Of a stretch of 64,000 bases of DNA, positions 51,861-62,590 are shown in pieces (positions within the stretch are counted from its first letter, which is position 1; each line of letters begins with the position of its first letter). Below the pieces are notes generated by a model, which searched no databases, had not been told where the DNA came from, and saw only the letters and a program-made list of their open reading frames with translations. The translations under genes and the position numbers were made by a program. Source of the DNA: Saururus chinensis (lineage: Eukaryota; Streptophyta; Magnoliopsida; Piperales; Saururaceae); contig CP141142.1 of the NCBI GenBank assembly GCA_035235625.1, positions 33,738,995-33,802,994 on the forward strand, given 5' to 3'.

Positions 51861-53030
51861 ATAAATTATATTCTAAAATTAATAATAAAATTTAACAAAT
51901 AAATTATATTATATATAAATAGTGAATTATTAACACTAGTTTTTATGGAAAATTTAATATTTATTTATTGTATATATAGATAGTAAATATTGAATAAAAT
52001 ATATTATATTTAGAAAGTTTATTATAATTTTTTTAATATTTATTTATTAAATAAAATCAATTAATAAATCTATTAGCGACGCTTGTGAACAAACATCGCT
52101 ATTAGATATAGTATTTGCGATGCTTATTTAAAAGCTTCGCTACTAATTTAAAATTTGTATTTTTTTCTTTTTAATTCAATACTGTTAGGGACACTTTTGT
52201 AAGCATCGCTAATAGCAGCCTATTAGCGACGCTTAGTTATATGCGTCGCTATTAAGAAAGTTATTAAGCGTCGCTAATAGTTATTTTTTTTCTTTTGTTT
52301 AAAAACTATGCATCTTTTAGCAATGGTTATATAAAGCGTCACAAATAGAGGAACTATTAGCGACGCTTATTATAAAGTGTCGCTAATATATAACTATTAG
52401 CGACACATATAAAAATGCGTCGCTAATAGTTTATTTTTTTGCAATGAAAACAAAAGTGTAGCAAATAGATAGTTTTAGCAACGCTTAAATATATGCATCA
52501 CTAATGCTCTATTTTGTTGTAGTGTCTTAATGTCTTGCAAATTGGTTGAGGGTTAGGATAGGCGGCCAAAAATATAGTCGTCATGTAATGTATGAATCAT
52601 TTTGATGTTATAAAATAGTTACTTTAATTACAGGACAACTAACGAGCAGTTGAATATGGGAAGAATGCTACACTTAGGTTTCACACATAATAAACTTACT
52701 TCATCATCATTTAAAAGAAGGCCTTATTAGTTAGCTCTGTGATGAGTAGGTTTATGTGTATACATCTTTACATCACTAAAGCATTTTTCAGTATAAAGAA
52801 GTCAAAAGGAAATTTATATCATGCTAATTGTTATTTGATTTTTTACTTTTCAAAAATAACTTAGGAGGTAGCTTGAGTAGGGAAGCATTTTTTATACTCT
52901 TGCTAACAATGAACCTAACATAAACCATGCATGCCCTTCATCCATGAGATCGATGATGCATATATTAACATATATTAGTGTAACTAATACTAAAATTAAT
53001 ATGTACTAATATATATAGAGTCCCATTTAT

Positions 53031-53101
53031 ATGAGCCCGGGCTCATATAGCCTACGTGAGCCTGGGCTCTATGGGCCGCCGGATTTACATCTGGCGGCCC
53101 A
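53031..53101. repeat. GC-rich hairpin cluster, arm B only
   Basis: ATGAGCCCGGGCTCAT at 53031-53046 is a perfect 16-bp palindrome, a variant GAGCCTGGGCTC follows at 53058-53069, and TGGGCCGCC (53072-53080) pairs with GGCGGCCCA (53093-53101). The segment from about 53015 to 53110 is missing at the corresponding place in arm A (around 12905), so it is an insertion or a loss. Confidence 0.7.
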
Positions 53102-53338
53102 TAATACTCATGAATTTAAGTTAAGTTGTATAAGAAGCGTTTCCCTTGAACACACATGTTCAAAATAATGATAACTTAGTCAAGGCCGGGTAGGTTGGAC
53201 TAGGACGCGCACATAGGCGGGTTAAGCCCAAGGCAAGACCGACGTTACCTCCATTACAAAAAACAAAAAGAGAAGACCGAACAAAGTCGTCATTCCCAAT
53301 TGTGGGATTTTATTACAAAGTTTCTTGGTGATATGTAG

Positions 53339-53411
53339 CCTGGTCAAGAAAAATATTTATGCTAGACAAGTCTTCTTATATCGCTGCATTAAAGCCATGT
53401 GTGAGAGATAG
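53339..53411 (+). pseudogene. Fragment of the WAKL 5' end
   Basis: About 70 bp resemble the 5' leader and first codons of WAKL copy B: CCTGGTCAAGAAAAATATTT then GCTAGACAAGTCTTCTTATA against CCTTGGTGACGAAAATTAAT and GCTAGACAAGTCCTTATATC at 54120-54160. It lies within about 220 bp (53293-53510) absent from arm A. The frame is broken by a 2-base insertion. It is a truncated duplicate of the gene start. Confidence 0.6.
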
Positions 53412-54009
53412 CGGAAACAAAAGAGACGAGTCAGCCTCGTACATAAGATAAAATAAACCTAGTCAATATAAGACCAAGTCAAAGTCTTCACGTCGTTTCA
53501 AGTTTTTAGTCGTTGGCTAGGTGCGGGACCTGCGAAGACACTGATACGTCAAAATGATATTTCACCGTTTCAATGAGTGAGGCGATTTGAAAGATTTAAT
53601 TGATTCAGCCATAATTTAGGTGTGAATTATTAAAATCTTCTTTGTGTGTAAAAGTTATGTAGAATTAAAAATTCATCTTTGAAGTTGATTTAGGCTATTT
53701 TAAGTAGTCGACTTATGATTTAAATTTTTATTTCCTGTTTTAACTATTATAAATAATATTATTTTTTAATAATTATCTCTTGTATCAATTTAAACATAAA
53801 AAAATGTGATATAAATAGAATCGACTTGTGAAAGTTTAAAATTACCTACCTTTCTAAGGTTTTGTTTAATAAAATTTAAATTTAAAAACATAATAGTACC
53901 ATGAACATACATATTCCAGTGAGAAAGAGAGAAATAATTATATTATTTTAAAATTTTAAAATTAAATTTAACGTGACATGAATTTATTCATACAAATTCT
54001 ATTACCAAA

Positions 54010-54016
54010 TATAAAT
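54010..54016 (+). promoter_or_regulatory. Possible TATA box of WAKL copy B
   Basis: TATAAAT 122 bp before the ATG at 54138. The corresponding bases in copy A read CATAATT. The transcription start is not known, so this is a suggestion from position and sequence only. Confidence 0.3.
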
Positions 54017-54110
54017 CATATTCGGGGTGGTGAATTTTTAGAAAACGCCCCTAAAGAAAAGAGAGAAAACCGACAAAAGTAATTCCAATTTTCTAGCCTC
54101 CCATTATTAA

Positions 54111-54129
54111 GTCACCAAACCTTGGTGAC
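54111..54129 (+). promoter_or_regulatory. 19-nt inverted repeat just before the start codon of copy B
   Basis: GTCACCAA and TTGGTGAC face each other with a 3-base loop, ending 8 bases before the ATG. In copy A the right arm reads TCGATGAC, breaking the pairing. It might form a small hairpin in the leader of copy B only. Confidence 0.4.
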
Positions 54130-54137
54130 GAAAATTA

Positions 54138-56986
54138 ATGTTGCTAGACAAGTCCTTATATCGCTGCTCTAAAGGGCTGTGCGATGGTGTGAGCGAGAGA
54201 GGGGGCAGAGACGGAGTAAGAATGAAGATGCTGCGGATGTATTTGCCGGTGATTTTGATGCTCTGCCTGAGCACAGCCGTGGCCAGCTCTGAGTGCCAAA
54301 AAGAGTGCGGAAGCGTCTACATACCATTCCCCTTCGGCCTTAGCAACGGCGGGGGTGGCAGCGAAGGCTGTTTCAGAGACCGAGCTTTCAATCTCACTTG
54401 CAACAATACCTTCGACCCACCCAAAATCTTCTGGGGCGATCTGGAGGTCACTCACATCTCAATAGACCAAGCAGAGATGACCATCAGTGGCTCCATGGCG
54501 TATGACTGCGATAACAGCTCAGTCTCCATGAATAAAAGCGATGACTCCATAGGCTATTTGAATCTCGACATAGACTCGCCTTTCACCTTCTCCCAACGCA
54601 ACCGGTTTACGACGATCGGCTGCGACGTCCAGGCTTGGCTGACGGGTGAATGGGGACACGGCGCGATGAGCACCTGTTCCGCTTACTGCACTAACGACAG
54701 CACCCAGCTGGCGGACGGCATCTGCGACGGGGTCGGCTGCTGTCAGGTGCCCATTGCCAAGGGCGTCAAGAATTTCCTGATGGAATTTAACAGGTGGTCG
54801 GACGAGTGGTTCGAATGGTACCCCTGTGGCTTTGTGTTTCTGGTAGCTCAAGATCAGTTCCAGTTCAAGAAGTCCTATCTATTCAATTATAGTTTTTACT
54901 ATGAAGCAAATGAAAGCGCCCCCGTCGTGCTGGACTGGGCGATCAGCAACATAAGCTGCGATTTGGCCCAGCACTCCGGCGACTACGCATGCCGAGGCCA
55001 GAACACCAAGTGCATCGACGCCAAGGTTGACCCTGGATACCTTTGTGCTTGCAAAGAGGGATTTGCAGGAAACCCTTACGAAGGATGCAGAGGTAAGTGT
55101 AAGAATGATACTTTACTGATAATTTCTTTTACCTTATAGCCCTTGATCTCATTATATAGTATCACATTCGTGGATGCATTGACACCATATAAGGTAGAAG
55201 GGATAATAATCGTACACCCTTTTTAATTCAATGCATTTTGATGTGTTGTAAATGCAGTTGCAGCATCAGCTATACCACAGAGTAAGCAGTATGCTGTTGC
55301 AGTAAGAAACAGTGTTTTTTTATTTTTAACACAAGCAGTATCTAGAAAGGCTTGCAGTAATTACATTTGAACATAGTCTATATGGGCCCCAATAAACTCC
55401 TCAATGCCCCTTTTTTCATGTACTAACACTATCAAAATTCTTGGGGTACTGAGTGGTTTTATGGGGTATAGAAACTACCCCTTTGAACATGAAGCAGCTG
55501 AAAAAGCAACACATGCAAACTGTTTTTTGGCAAAGCATAGTTGGTTTAGTTGCAGTCTTTGACAATGTGTAGATATAAACGAGTGTGATGAAAAGTCGCA
55601 GAACAATTGCACGCATGCTTGCCATAATGATGAAGGGTCCTATCATTGTTCTTGCCCTCGAGGCATGGTTGGTAATGGAAGAAGAGATGAAACTGGTTGC
55701 AAACTTCCAGTAACTAAGCTTGTTGTGAGTAAGTAGCTGGAGCAAATGCAACTTTCTCTTATTTCGAGTCATTTGCATTTCTTCGATCTGACTGTGTACG
55801 TGCTTGTGCAGGCATTAACTTAATTGTCTTGATTTTAGTCATCGTTGGGACGGTAATTTACTTGCACTTGCAAAAGACTAAGCTAGAAAAACTCAAAGCA
55901 GAGTATTATTATCAAAATGGAGGTGCCATATACAATAGCCTCTCCTCAAGAGGTGCAGTCGACATAGTCAAAATCTACCACGAGCACGAGCTTAAAAAGG
56001 CAACAAGCAATTACTCGGAGATAATTGGCGAGGGAGGTTATGGTATAGCTTACAAAGGACACCTACCACAGCATGGAGAAGTTGCAGTTAAGAAGTCTAA
56101 AACAATGGATCAGAATCAAGTTGAAGACTTCATAAATGAAATCTCGGTCCTATATCGGATGAACCACAAGAATGTGGTAAAGCTTCTTGGATGTTGTCTG
56201 GAATCGAAAAGTCCAATTTTGGTGTATGAGTTCATCAGCAATGGAACCCTCGCCCAGCGTCTTCATAACAGGGATTTTGCTGGCTCCATTTCATTTGGAA
56301 ATCGTCTAAAGATCGCATCAGAAACTGCAGGAGCACTCGCCTACTTGCATTCAGATGTCTCAGTGCCAATTATTCATGGAGATGTCAAATCTGCCAACAT
56401 TCTTTTAGACTCTAACCTGAATGCCAAAGTGTCGGATTTTGGAACATCAAAGCTAGTTCCATCAGATCAACAGAAACAAATTGAAACTATACTGAGAGGA
56501 ACTCCCGGATATTTGGATCCCGAATACTTGCAAACATGCCAATTGACAGAGAAGAGTGATGTGTACAGCTTCGGGGTGGTACTTGTTGAGCTATTAACAG
56601 GGCAGAGACCCTTCTCAAATGGAGGACCTGGGAGAAAATCATCAGTGAAGCATTTCATTTCTGCGATGAGGGAGAATCGGCTATCAGAAGCATTAGAGGA
56701 ACGAGTTCGGATTGAAGGATTGGATGATCAAGTAATGGCAGTTGGTCGTCTTGCAGAGAGGTGCCTGAGAGTCAAAGGCGACGATAGGCCAACAATGAAA
56801 GATATTGCAACGGAGCTGCAGCAGTTAATCAGGAGGTGCACTGAGCATCCTTGGGCAGCACAGAACTTAGATGAGAAGGAGACCTTGCTAGGTCCATCTT
56901 GGGAGGAATGCAGTGACTCTGCAACTGCTGAAGTTACTGCAGAGAGATGGGTCAGCCTTGAAATAGAGATGGCCGCGGGACGATGA
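54138..56986 (+). CDS. Wall-associated receptor kinase-like protein, copy B
   Basis: Plus strand, join(54138-55092, 55573-55728, 55812-56986), 761 aa, introns 480 and 83 bp, both phase 1 with GTAAGT donors. Signal segment MYLPVILMLCLSTAVASS; GUB_WAK-type Cys-rich domain with GVGCCQVPI; EGF module ending CKEGFAGNPYEGCR; calcium-type EGF DINECDE (319-361); membrane helix about 371-390; kinase from about 437. In the kinase, GEGGYG is 443-448, the ATP-site Lys 464, the helix-C Glu 480, HGD 559-561 and DFG 579-581. The Gly560 in HGD makes it non-RD. The glycine loop reads GIAYKG: the usual Val (present in copy A) is Ala450. About 10 of 385 kinase-exon residues differ from copy A, and more differ in the ectodomain. 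No frameshift or early stop, so it is probably functional. Met at the signal segment is an alternative start. Confidence 0.92.
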
Positions 56987-57238
56987 TTCCTTCTTTACCA
57001 CCATCCTTCAGAACCACGAGATTCTTGCTGCCCTCCACCCGTTCCCACACGCCGGACCTCCCCGACAACCCTCTCTCAATAGTCGGTGAACATAACCCTC
57101 TCCCGGCTATACTGCCCTCCTGAACCACCCCTATGCCTCCATGGCTTTTGTCGATTTGTGGCCACTCTGCCAACGCGCTCTCCGGAGCTTGGTCCAGCCA
57201 CGCCCAAATCAGAAGCTGGTCTTCCAAAGAGAACTAAA

Positions 57239-57985
57239 CCAGGGGCGGCTTCACCCTTAGGACGCAGGTTAGGCACCACCTAAAATTAAGGCCCAAATAT
57301 ATTATTATTATTATATATATTATATTTAATAAATAAAATTTTAAAGCATTCATGAGAAATTATATTTTCTTTATGTCCTATCCCCTTAATTAAGTGTATT
57401 TTTTTCTTTACCTAATAGCATATAAATACTAGACTTAAATAGGTTTGAAAAAATTACAAAGTCATCCAACTTACTCACTAGCTTGCTATAATTGCCATAA
57501 TTAATGAGCTTCGAATTTTCTACTCAGGTCCCAAAGGAAACCACATATAGCCAACTGTTGCTATCCTTAATTCATGCCAATTGTTACTTACTTTAATTCA
57601 TGTTTTAAACACTTACCCCAATTAAAACTCTAAACTATATAAAAAAATTAGATTCTTTTACAAATGTGTGTATTGCTTATAGGATATTATTGACAATGCC
57701 TATAACTGTTGCTTTTATAGAAAGAAGCTTTTTAAAATTAAAATTAATAAAATCTTACTTATGATCGATAATATCACATGAAAGATATCAATTTTATCTA
57801 TTGAAAAAGATATGTTAGCAAAACTTGACTACAAAAATTTAATTAATAAATTTGCCACTCAAAAAATAAGAAGAATAAATTTTAAGTAAAATTATTTAAT
57901 TAAAATATTAATATTATATTAGATATTAAAAAATAACTTTAGATATTTTGCCTAAAGCCCCTAATTACATTGAGCCAGCCCCTCA
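57239..57985 (+). mobile_element. Degenerate hAT element, arm B only
   Basis: Left end CAGGGGCGGCTTCACCC and right end GAGCCAGCCCCTC are imperfect inverted complements, like ends of plant hAT elements that begin CAGGGGCGGA. Arm A lacks this stretch: its sequence passes from CCACCCCT to GCAAGAGTTTAAACC at about 6575. About 110 bp of extra sequence (57130-57237) precedes it, and no clean 8-bp duplication is visible. Confidence 0.55.
57675..57890 (+). pseudogene. hAT transposase C-terminal relic
   Basis: Reading from 57675, the frame gives AYRILLTMPITVAFIERSFL, then KLKLIKSYL, a stop, and SIISHERYQF. This matches the C-terminal dimerisation region of plant hAT/zinc-finger-MYM-type transposases (pattern 'ERSFSKLKLIKsYLRSTMSQERL'). 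A stop replaces the Arg after SYL and further stops follow, so it is dead. Confidence 0.7.
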
Positions 57986-58639
57986 CCATTGTAAGAGCTT
58001 AAACCTTTTCTTTCAGTAAAATTTGACTTTTTCTAATGAATATCAGTTTAGCGGGTTGTGTTCATGCAATTAATCTTGTATTGTCATCACCTTTATGGAT
58101 AAATAATTGTTGAGTTGGAAGAAGCTTCTGCCAAGGATTTTGAATGTTGTCATGACCATCTTCGTTATTGATTGATTCCTTTGGGTGTAGAAGTTGTAAT
58201 TTATGTCTGCAATTGGGCGATGTTGTTGCATAGTGCAGGTAATGCGCTTAATTTGATCAAATGGATCATTATTTCGTTGTATCAGCAAAGCAATTAAGTC
58301 GAGCAGCAAGGGTTCCCACGTCCCTGCATTGGAGCTATTTTGACTGAGCCTAACCAAGCTGGGAATACAATGACAAAGTAATAGCTACAGATAAAGAGGT
58401 CAAGGATGTTTGGAAGAGTTTTTCATGTTTTAATCTTACAATGAGCCCAACATATAGAATGTATGTATTCCTTACCTTTGGACTTATTATAGATGCTTCC
58501 CAAGGATGTGAGCATACATACTATTGTTCTATGGGATTTTATCGATTAAGGATATAATTATTTAAGAAAATATAATTAGGACCAACTGTCATAAAAAATT
58601 TCATTCAAGGATAGTAACAATAAGAAGACTACCATACCC

Positions 58640-58900
58640 CCCCCCCTCGTAATCGAAATGAACATCTGCCCTGGCTCCATTGGGCAGACAAGGTCAGACA
58701 TCTCTGGCCATGCATGGCCAGCGCAGGCCATGGCTAGAGCCAGCATACGTTCTGGCCATGAGAAGAGTTTCCAATGGCTAGAGAAGATCTGGCCATGTCC
58801 AGCGTTGGCCATGGCCAGAGAAGAGCTGGCCATGGTTAGTGTCGGTCTCTCTGGAATCTTGTCCCCGCCTCTATGGAGGTTGAATCCACTGCCTGCATCA
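58640..58900. repeat. GGCCATGG-rich patch, arm B copy
   Basis: Inverted counterpart of 5590-5850, with the same recurring GGCCATGG units separated by AGAGAAGA-type spacers. A run of C (58638-58647) marks one edge. Frames of 86-118 aa exist on both strands but are not conserved at their ends. Confidence 0.65.
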
Positions 58901-60276
58901 CCGAGGTCATTAGCTTGATGGAGATGGTGCAAATCATGCCTGAGTCGGTGTACGATATGTCCCTAAGTGACATTGTGGACCTACCCAAGGCTTCTTCCCA
59001 TGGTTCGACGCAGGAAATGGGGTTGTTGGGCGCTGCAGCAGGCAGGGAGGTGCCGGTGGAGAGCAGGAAAAGTGATGGCAGGGCTGAGATGAGATAGGGG
59101 TCTAGGGGGTGGTGTCGTGGTGAAAATAAGAATAGTAACGGAGGAGACAATGGAGTATGTTCATGCTCAAGACATCCTTCCCACCGTCATTTGGAGTGAA
59201 GAAGAGCTAAGTGGGGAATGGGAGGGTCTCTCCCACACTCTCTCCTCTCTCTCCGCTCCTCTTACTTCTCTCTCATCTCCCTCTCTCTCATTTTTTCATA
59301 TTTGTTTATTTAATAAGTATTATTTTATATTAAAAATAAAAAATTAAGTATTTGCTATACATGTGCTAATAATTTGGGTATTTGCGACGCATGTGCTTAT
59401 GTGTCGCAAATACCTAACATTTGTGACGTATGTGCTTAGGTATTTGCAATGCATAAGCACATACATCACAAATGTTTCTTTTTTTTTTTATTTTTATAAA
59501 AATACCTTCTCTCTCTTCACTCTCTCTTCTCTATCTCTCTTCACTCTCTTTTTCTCTCGTCTCTCTCTTCTATCTCTCTCTCCTCTCTTTATTTTCTCTC
59601 TCTTTTGTCTCTCTCATGCGCGTTAGTGTAAGCCCCATCTCTAAGGAAGAGAGGGAGAAAGTAGGGAAATTTAATTTAATTTATTTATTATATATTAAAA
59701 TAAATATAATGTGTTTGTGCAACTTTTTAATTTAAAGTTTTTTGTATTTATTTATTATATATTATATATTTTAATAATAAATATAAAATTTAATAATACA
59801 AAAAAATATTTAATCTCTTTAGAACTACTTTTGATGCTTATAAAAAAGCGTCAAAATAAAATAATATTTTTAACAAAACATTGCTAAAAGTCGACGTTTG
59901 GTAAACGTCGCTATTAATATACTATTAGCAATGCTTTTTAATAAGCGTCCCTAATAAAATAGTATTAGTGACGCTTACCAAACGTCGCTAATAAAAAAAA
60001 TTTATTTTTTTTGTTAAAATATAATTTTAAATTTTTTTAAAAAACTAATTAAAAAAATTAAAAATTAGTATTAGTGACGTTTATGTAAATGTCGCTAATG
60101 TGTAGAATTATTTAAATAAATAATAAAAAAATTTATTTGTAAATAAAAAATAAATTATTACAATTAATGACGTTAATGAATACATCGCTAAAAGTATTAA
60201 AAAAATAAAAAAATAAAAAACTGTATTTTTTATTAAATAAAAAAATTAAAGGAAAAGAAAAAACCAAACTGGGTAG

Positions 60277-60975
60277 TGACCCGGTTTGGAAGCTAACCCA
60301 CGTCGCGGGTCACCTGCACCCGTGTCGCGGGTCTCCTGCACCCCGCGTGGGGAGCAAGGAGGGGTGGGACGTGGTGCCCGGGGTGGTATGGCACGCTCCG
60401 GTGGGACGGCATGGGGACGGCGATCACGGGGAGTAGGGCGGGCGGGGCGTGGTGCTCGGAGCCCTACGCACCAGCACGGGGTCGGATAGTGGGTCGGAGT
60501 GGGACGGCATGGGGACAGAGGGCGTGGGGCAGGATGGCGGGCATGGGTCGGGATGGCAGGCACAGTGCAGGGAGGGAGGCTGGGCGGGGCTGCAGGGGTT
60601 GTGCGGGGTGCGACAATGCGCGACGCGGGCATAGTGCAGGGAGGGAACTTGGGCAGGGCGGCGGGGGTTGTGCGGGGTGCGAGGCGCAGGTGAGGCGGGA
60701 GAGGCACGCTGGGCGAGGGGGCGGGAAGGAAGGGAAGGGAAGGAAAGGAGGAGGGCGGGGGAGGGGGAGGCGAGGGAGGCAATTGGGCGGGGACGGCGGC
60801 AGAGGGGAGTAGCGGCGGAAGAGAGGTGGAGGACCGGCGGTGGAAGGGAGAAGCGCCGGCGGACAGTTGGACGAACAGCGGAGGACTGGGATAGAAGAAA
60901 CGATGGGGGGGAGGAAATAAATACCGCGCGTGCGCTTTCACCCGCACGGGAGGACGAATATTTCCCACGCGGTAT
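60277..60975. other. GC-rich core of the second CACTA-family element
   Basis: Very GC-rich, with repeated GGGACGGCATGGGGAC- and GTGCAGGGAGGGA-type units (60404-60430, 60500-60525; 60570-60585, 60641-60655). The minus-strand 240-aa frame (60968-60246) is Pro/Arg/Ala-rich without a domain. The first 15 bases agree with the core at 49275 except for one, but the rest differs, suggesting different or fast-changing cargo in the same slot. Confidence 0.45.
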
Positions 60976-61134
60976 TTGGTTTTAGCGACGTATCGTAGGA
61001 AACATCGCTATAAAGTTATATCTTACGATGTTTCACTATAAACGTCGCTAAAACATTATATATTGCGACGTTTCTAGAAAACATCGCTACTGCTTTTAGA
61101 TATTGCGACGTTTAAAAAACGTCGCAATTGGTAT

Positions 61135-62590
61135 CTACTCTCCTTTCCCCTCATCTATCTCCCCCCCTCTCCTCTCTCACTCTCCTCCCTCCTCTCTCTC
61201 CTCCCTCCTCTCCCATCTCCCTCTCTTCCCTCTCCTCTCTCTCTCTTCTCCCTCCTTCTCTCTCCCTCCCCCTCTCTCTCCCTTCTCCCCTCTCCCTCTC
61301 TCTCTCCCTTCTCCCCTCTCCCTCTCTCTCTCCCTTCTCCCCTCTCCCTCTCTCTCTCCTCCCTCCCTCTCTTCTCTCTTCTCTCTCTCTCCTCCCTCTC
61401 CCTCTCTTCCCTCTCCTCTCTCTCTCTCTCCTGTCTCTCTCTCTCTCCTCTCCCTCTCTCCTCTCTCTCTCTTCCATTTCTCTCTCTCTTCCTCCCAACT
61501 CTTTCTCTTCCCTTTCTCTTTCTAGATCTCTCTCTCCTCCCTTCACTCCCTCTATCTCTCTCTCTCTTCCCTTTCTCTCTCTCTTCCCTCCCCTCTCTCC
61601 ACCCTTTTGTCTCACTCGCTCTCCTCTAATTTCAAATTTTAAAGCTTTTTTATTATTTAAAATTAATTTTAAAAAATAAAAAAAATTAAATAAAAATGCC
61701 AATAGTGACGTATAGATGTATACGTCGCTATTAGTACACCTAGTAGCGACGCATACTCATATACGTCGTTGTTATATGTACCAATAGCGATGTATAACCC
61801 TATATGTCGCTATTAGTATTTTATTTTTTATTTTATTTTCTTTATTTAAAAAATCAAAAGATTAATTAAAATTTTAAACAATCAAAATACTATTATTCTC
61901 TCTTCCCTTTCTCTCTCTCTCTCTTCCCTCCGCTATCTTTCTCTCTTTCCATCCTCTCTCTCCCTCCCCCTCTCTCTCTTCCTCCCCCTCTCTCTCCTCC
62001 CTCCACTCCCTCTCTCTCTTCCCTTTCTATCTCTCTCTTCCCTATTGTCTCACTCTCTCTCATCTAATTCAAATTTTAAAGCTTTTTTATTATTTAAAAT
62101 TAATTTTAAAAAATAAAAAAAAATTAAATAAAAATGCTAATACTCATATACGTCGCTACTATACTCCCCCTCTCTCTCTTCCCTTTCTCTCTCCCTTCTC
62201 TCTCTCCTCCCTTCTCTCTCTCCTCCCCCACTCCCTTCTATCTCTCTCCTCCCTCCACTCCCTCTCTCTCTCCCCCTCTCTCTGTCCCCTCCCTCTCTCT
62301 CTCCCCCTCTCTCTCCTCCTCTCTCTCTCCCGCCTCTCTCTCCTCCTCTCTTTCTCCCCCCTCTCTCTCCTCCTCTCTCTCCCTCCTCCCTCTCTCTCTC
62401 CTCCTCTCTCCTCCCTCTCTCCCCTCTCTCTCTCTCCTCCCTCCTCTCTCCCTTCACTCTCTCTCCCCTCTCTCTCCTCCGTCCTCTCTCCCCTCACTCT
62501 CCCCTCTCTCTCCTCCCTCCTCTCTCTCCTCCCTCGTCTCTCCCCTTAGTCTCTCTCTTCCTTCTCTTTCCTCCCTCCCCTCTCTTTGTC
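61135..62590. repeat. CT-rich blocks separated by GCGACG motif spacers
   Basis: CT blocks at about 61135-61640, 61895-62060 and 62163-62590. The spacers hold TAGTGACGTATA/ATACGTCGCTATTA-type pairs (61700-61830, 62145-62160). The AT spacer before each motif block (TTATTATTTAAAATTAATTT) is itself repeated at 61649 and 62088. Confidence 0.85.

Larger units (their letters stand above)
48768..52524. mobile_element. Complete CACTA-family non-autonomous transposon, 3757 bp
   Basis: Begins CACTACAACAAAAAATAC and ends ATTTTGTTGTAGTG, a 13-bp terminal inverted repeat. The 3-bp target duplication TCT lies at 48765-48767 and 52525-52527. The unoccupied site exists twice in this window, as AGA at 13402-13404 and 27891-27893 (opposite strand). 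CACTA termini with a 3-bp duplication define the En/Spm superfamily. Layout: left subterminal region (48768-49260) with palindromes such as 48841-48867 (arms TTAGCGACGCTT and AAGCGTCGCTAA, 3-base loop), GC-rich core (49275-50150), three CT-rich blocks, then the right subterminal region (52060-52524). No transposase is recognised. Confidence 0.93.
46966..59870. repeat. Arm B of the large inverted duplication
   Basis: Inverted counterpart of about 4690-14800. In order it holds the block A repeat (46966-48767), a CACTA insertion, the WAKL 5' flank, WAKL copy B, a hAT relic and the GGCCATGG-rich repeat. It is 12.9 kb against about 10.1 kb in arm A; the difference is explained by the 3.76-kb CACTA and smaller insertions here, and by the 2.4-kb insertion in arm A. 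It includes a copia gag relic on the minus strand starting at 48120. Confidence 0.85.

Noticed and set aside
60246..60968. 240-aa Pro/Arg-rich minus-strand frame
   Set aside because: GC-rich low-complexity sequence in a transposon core with overlapping frames on both strands; no recognised domain.
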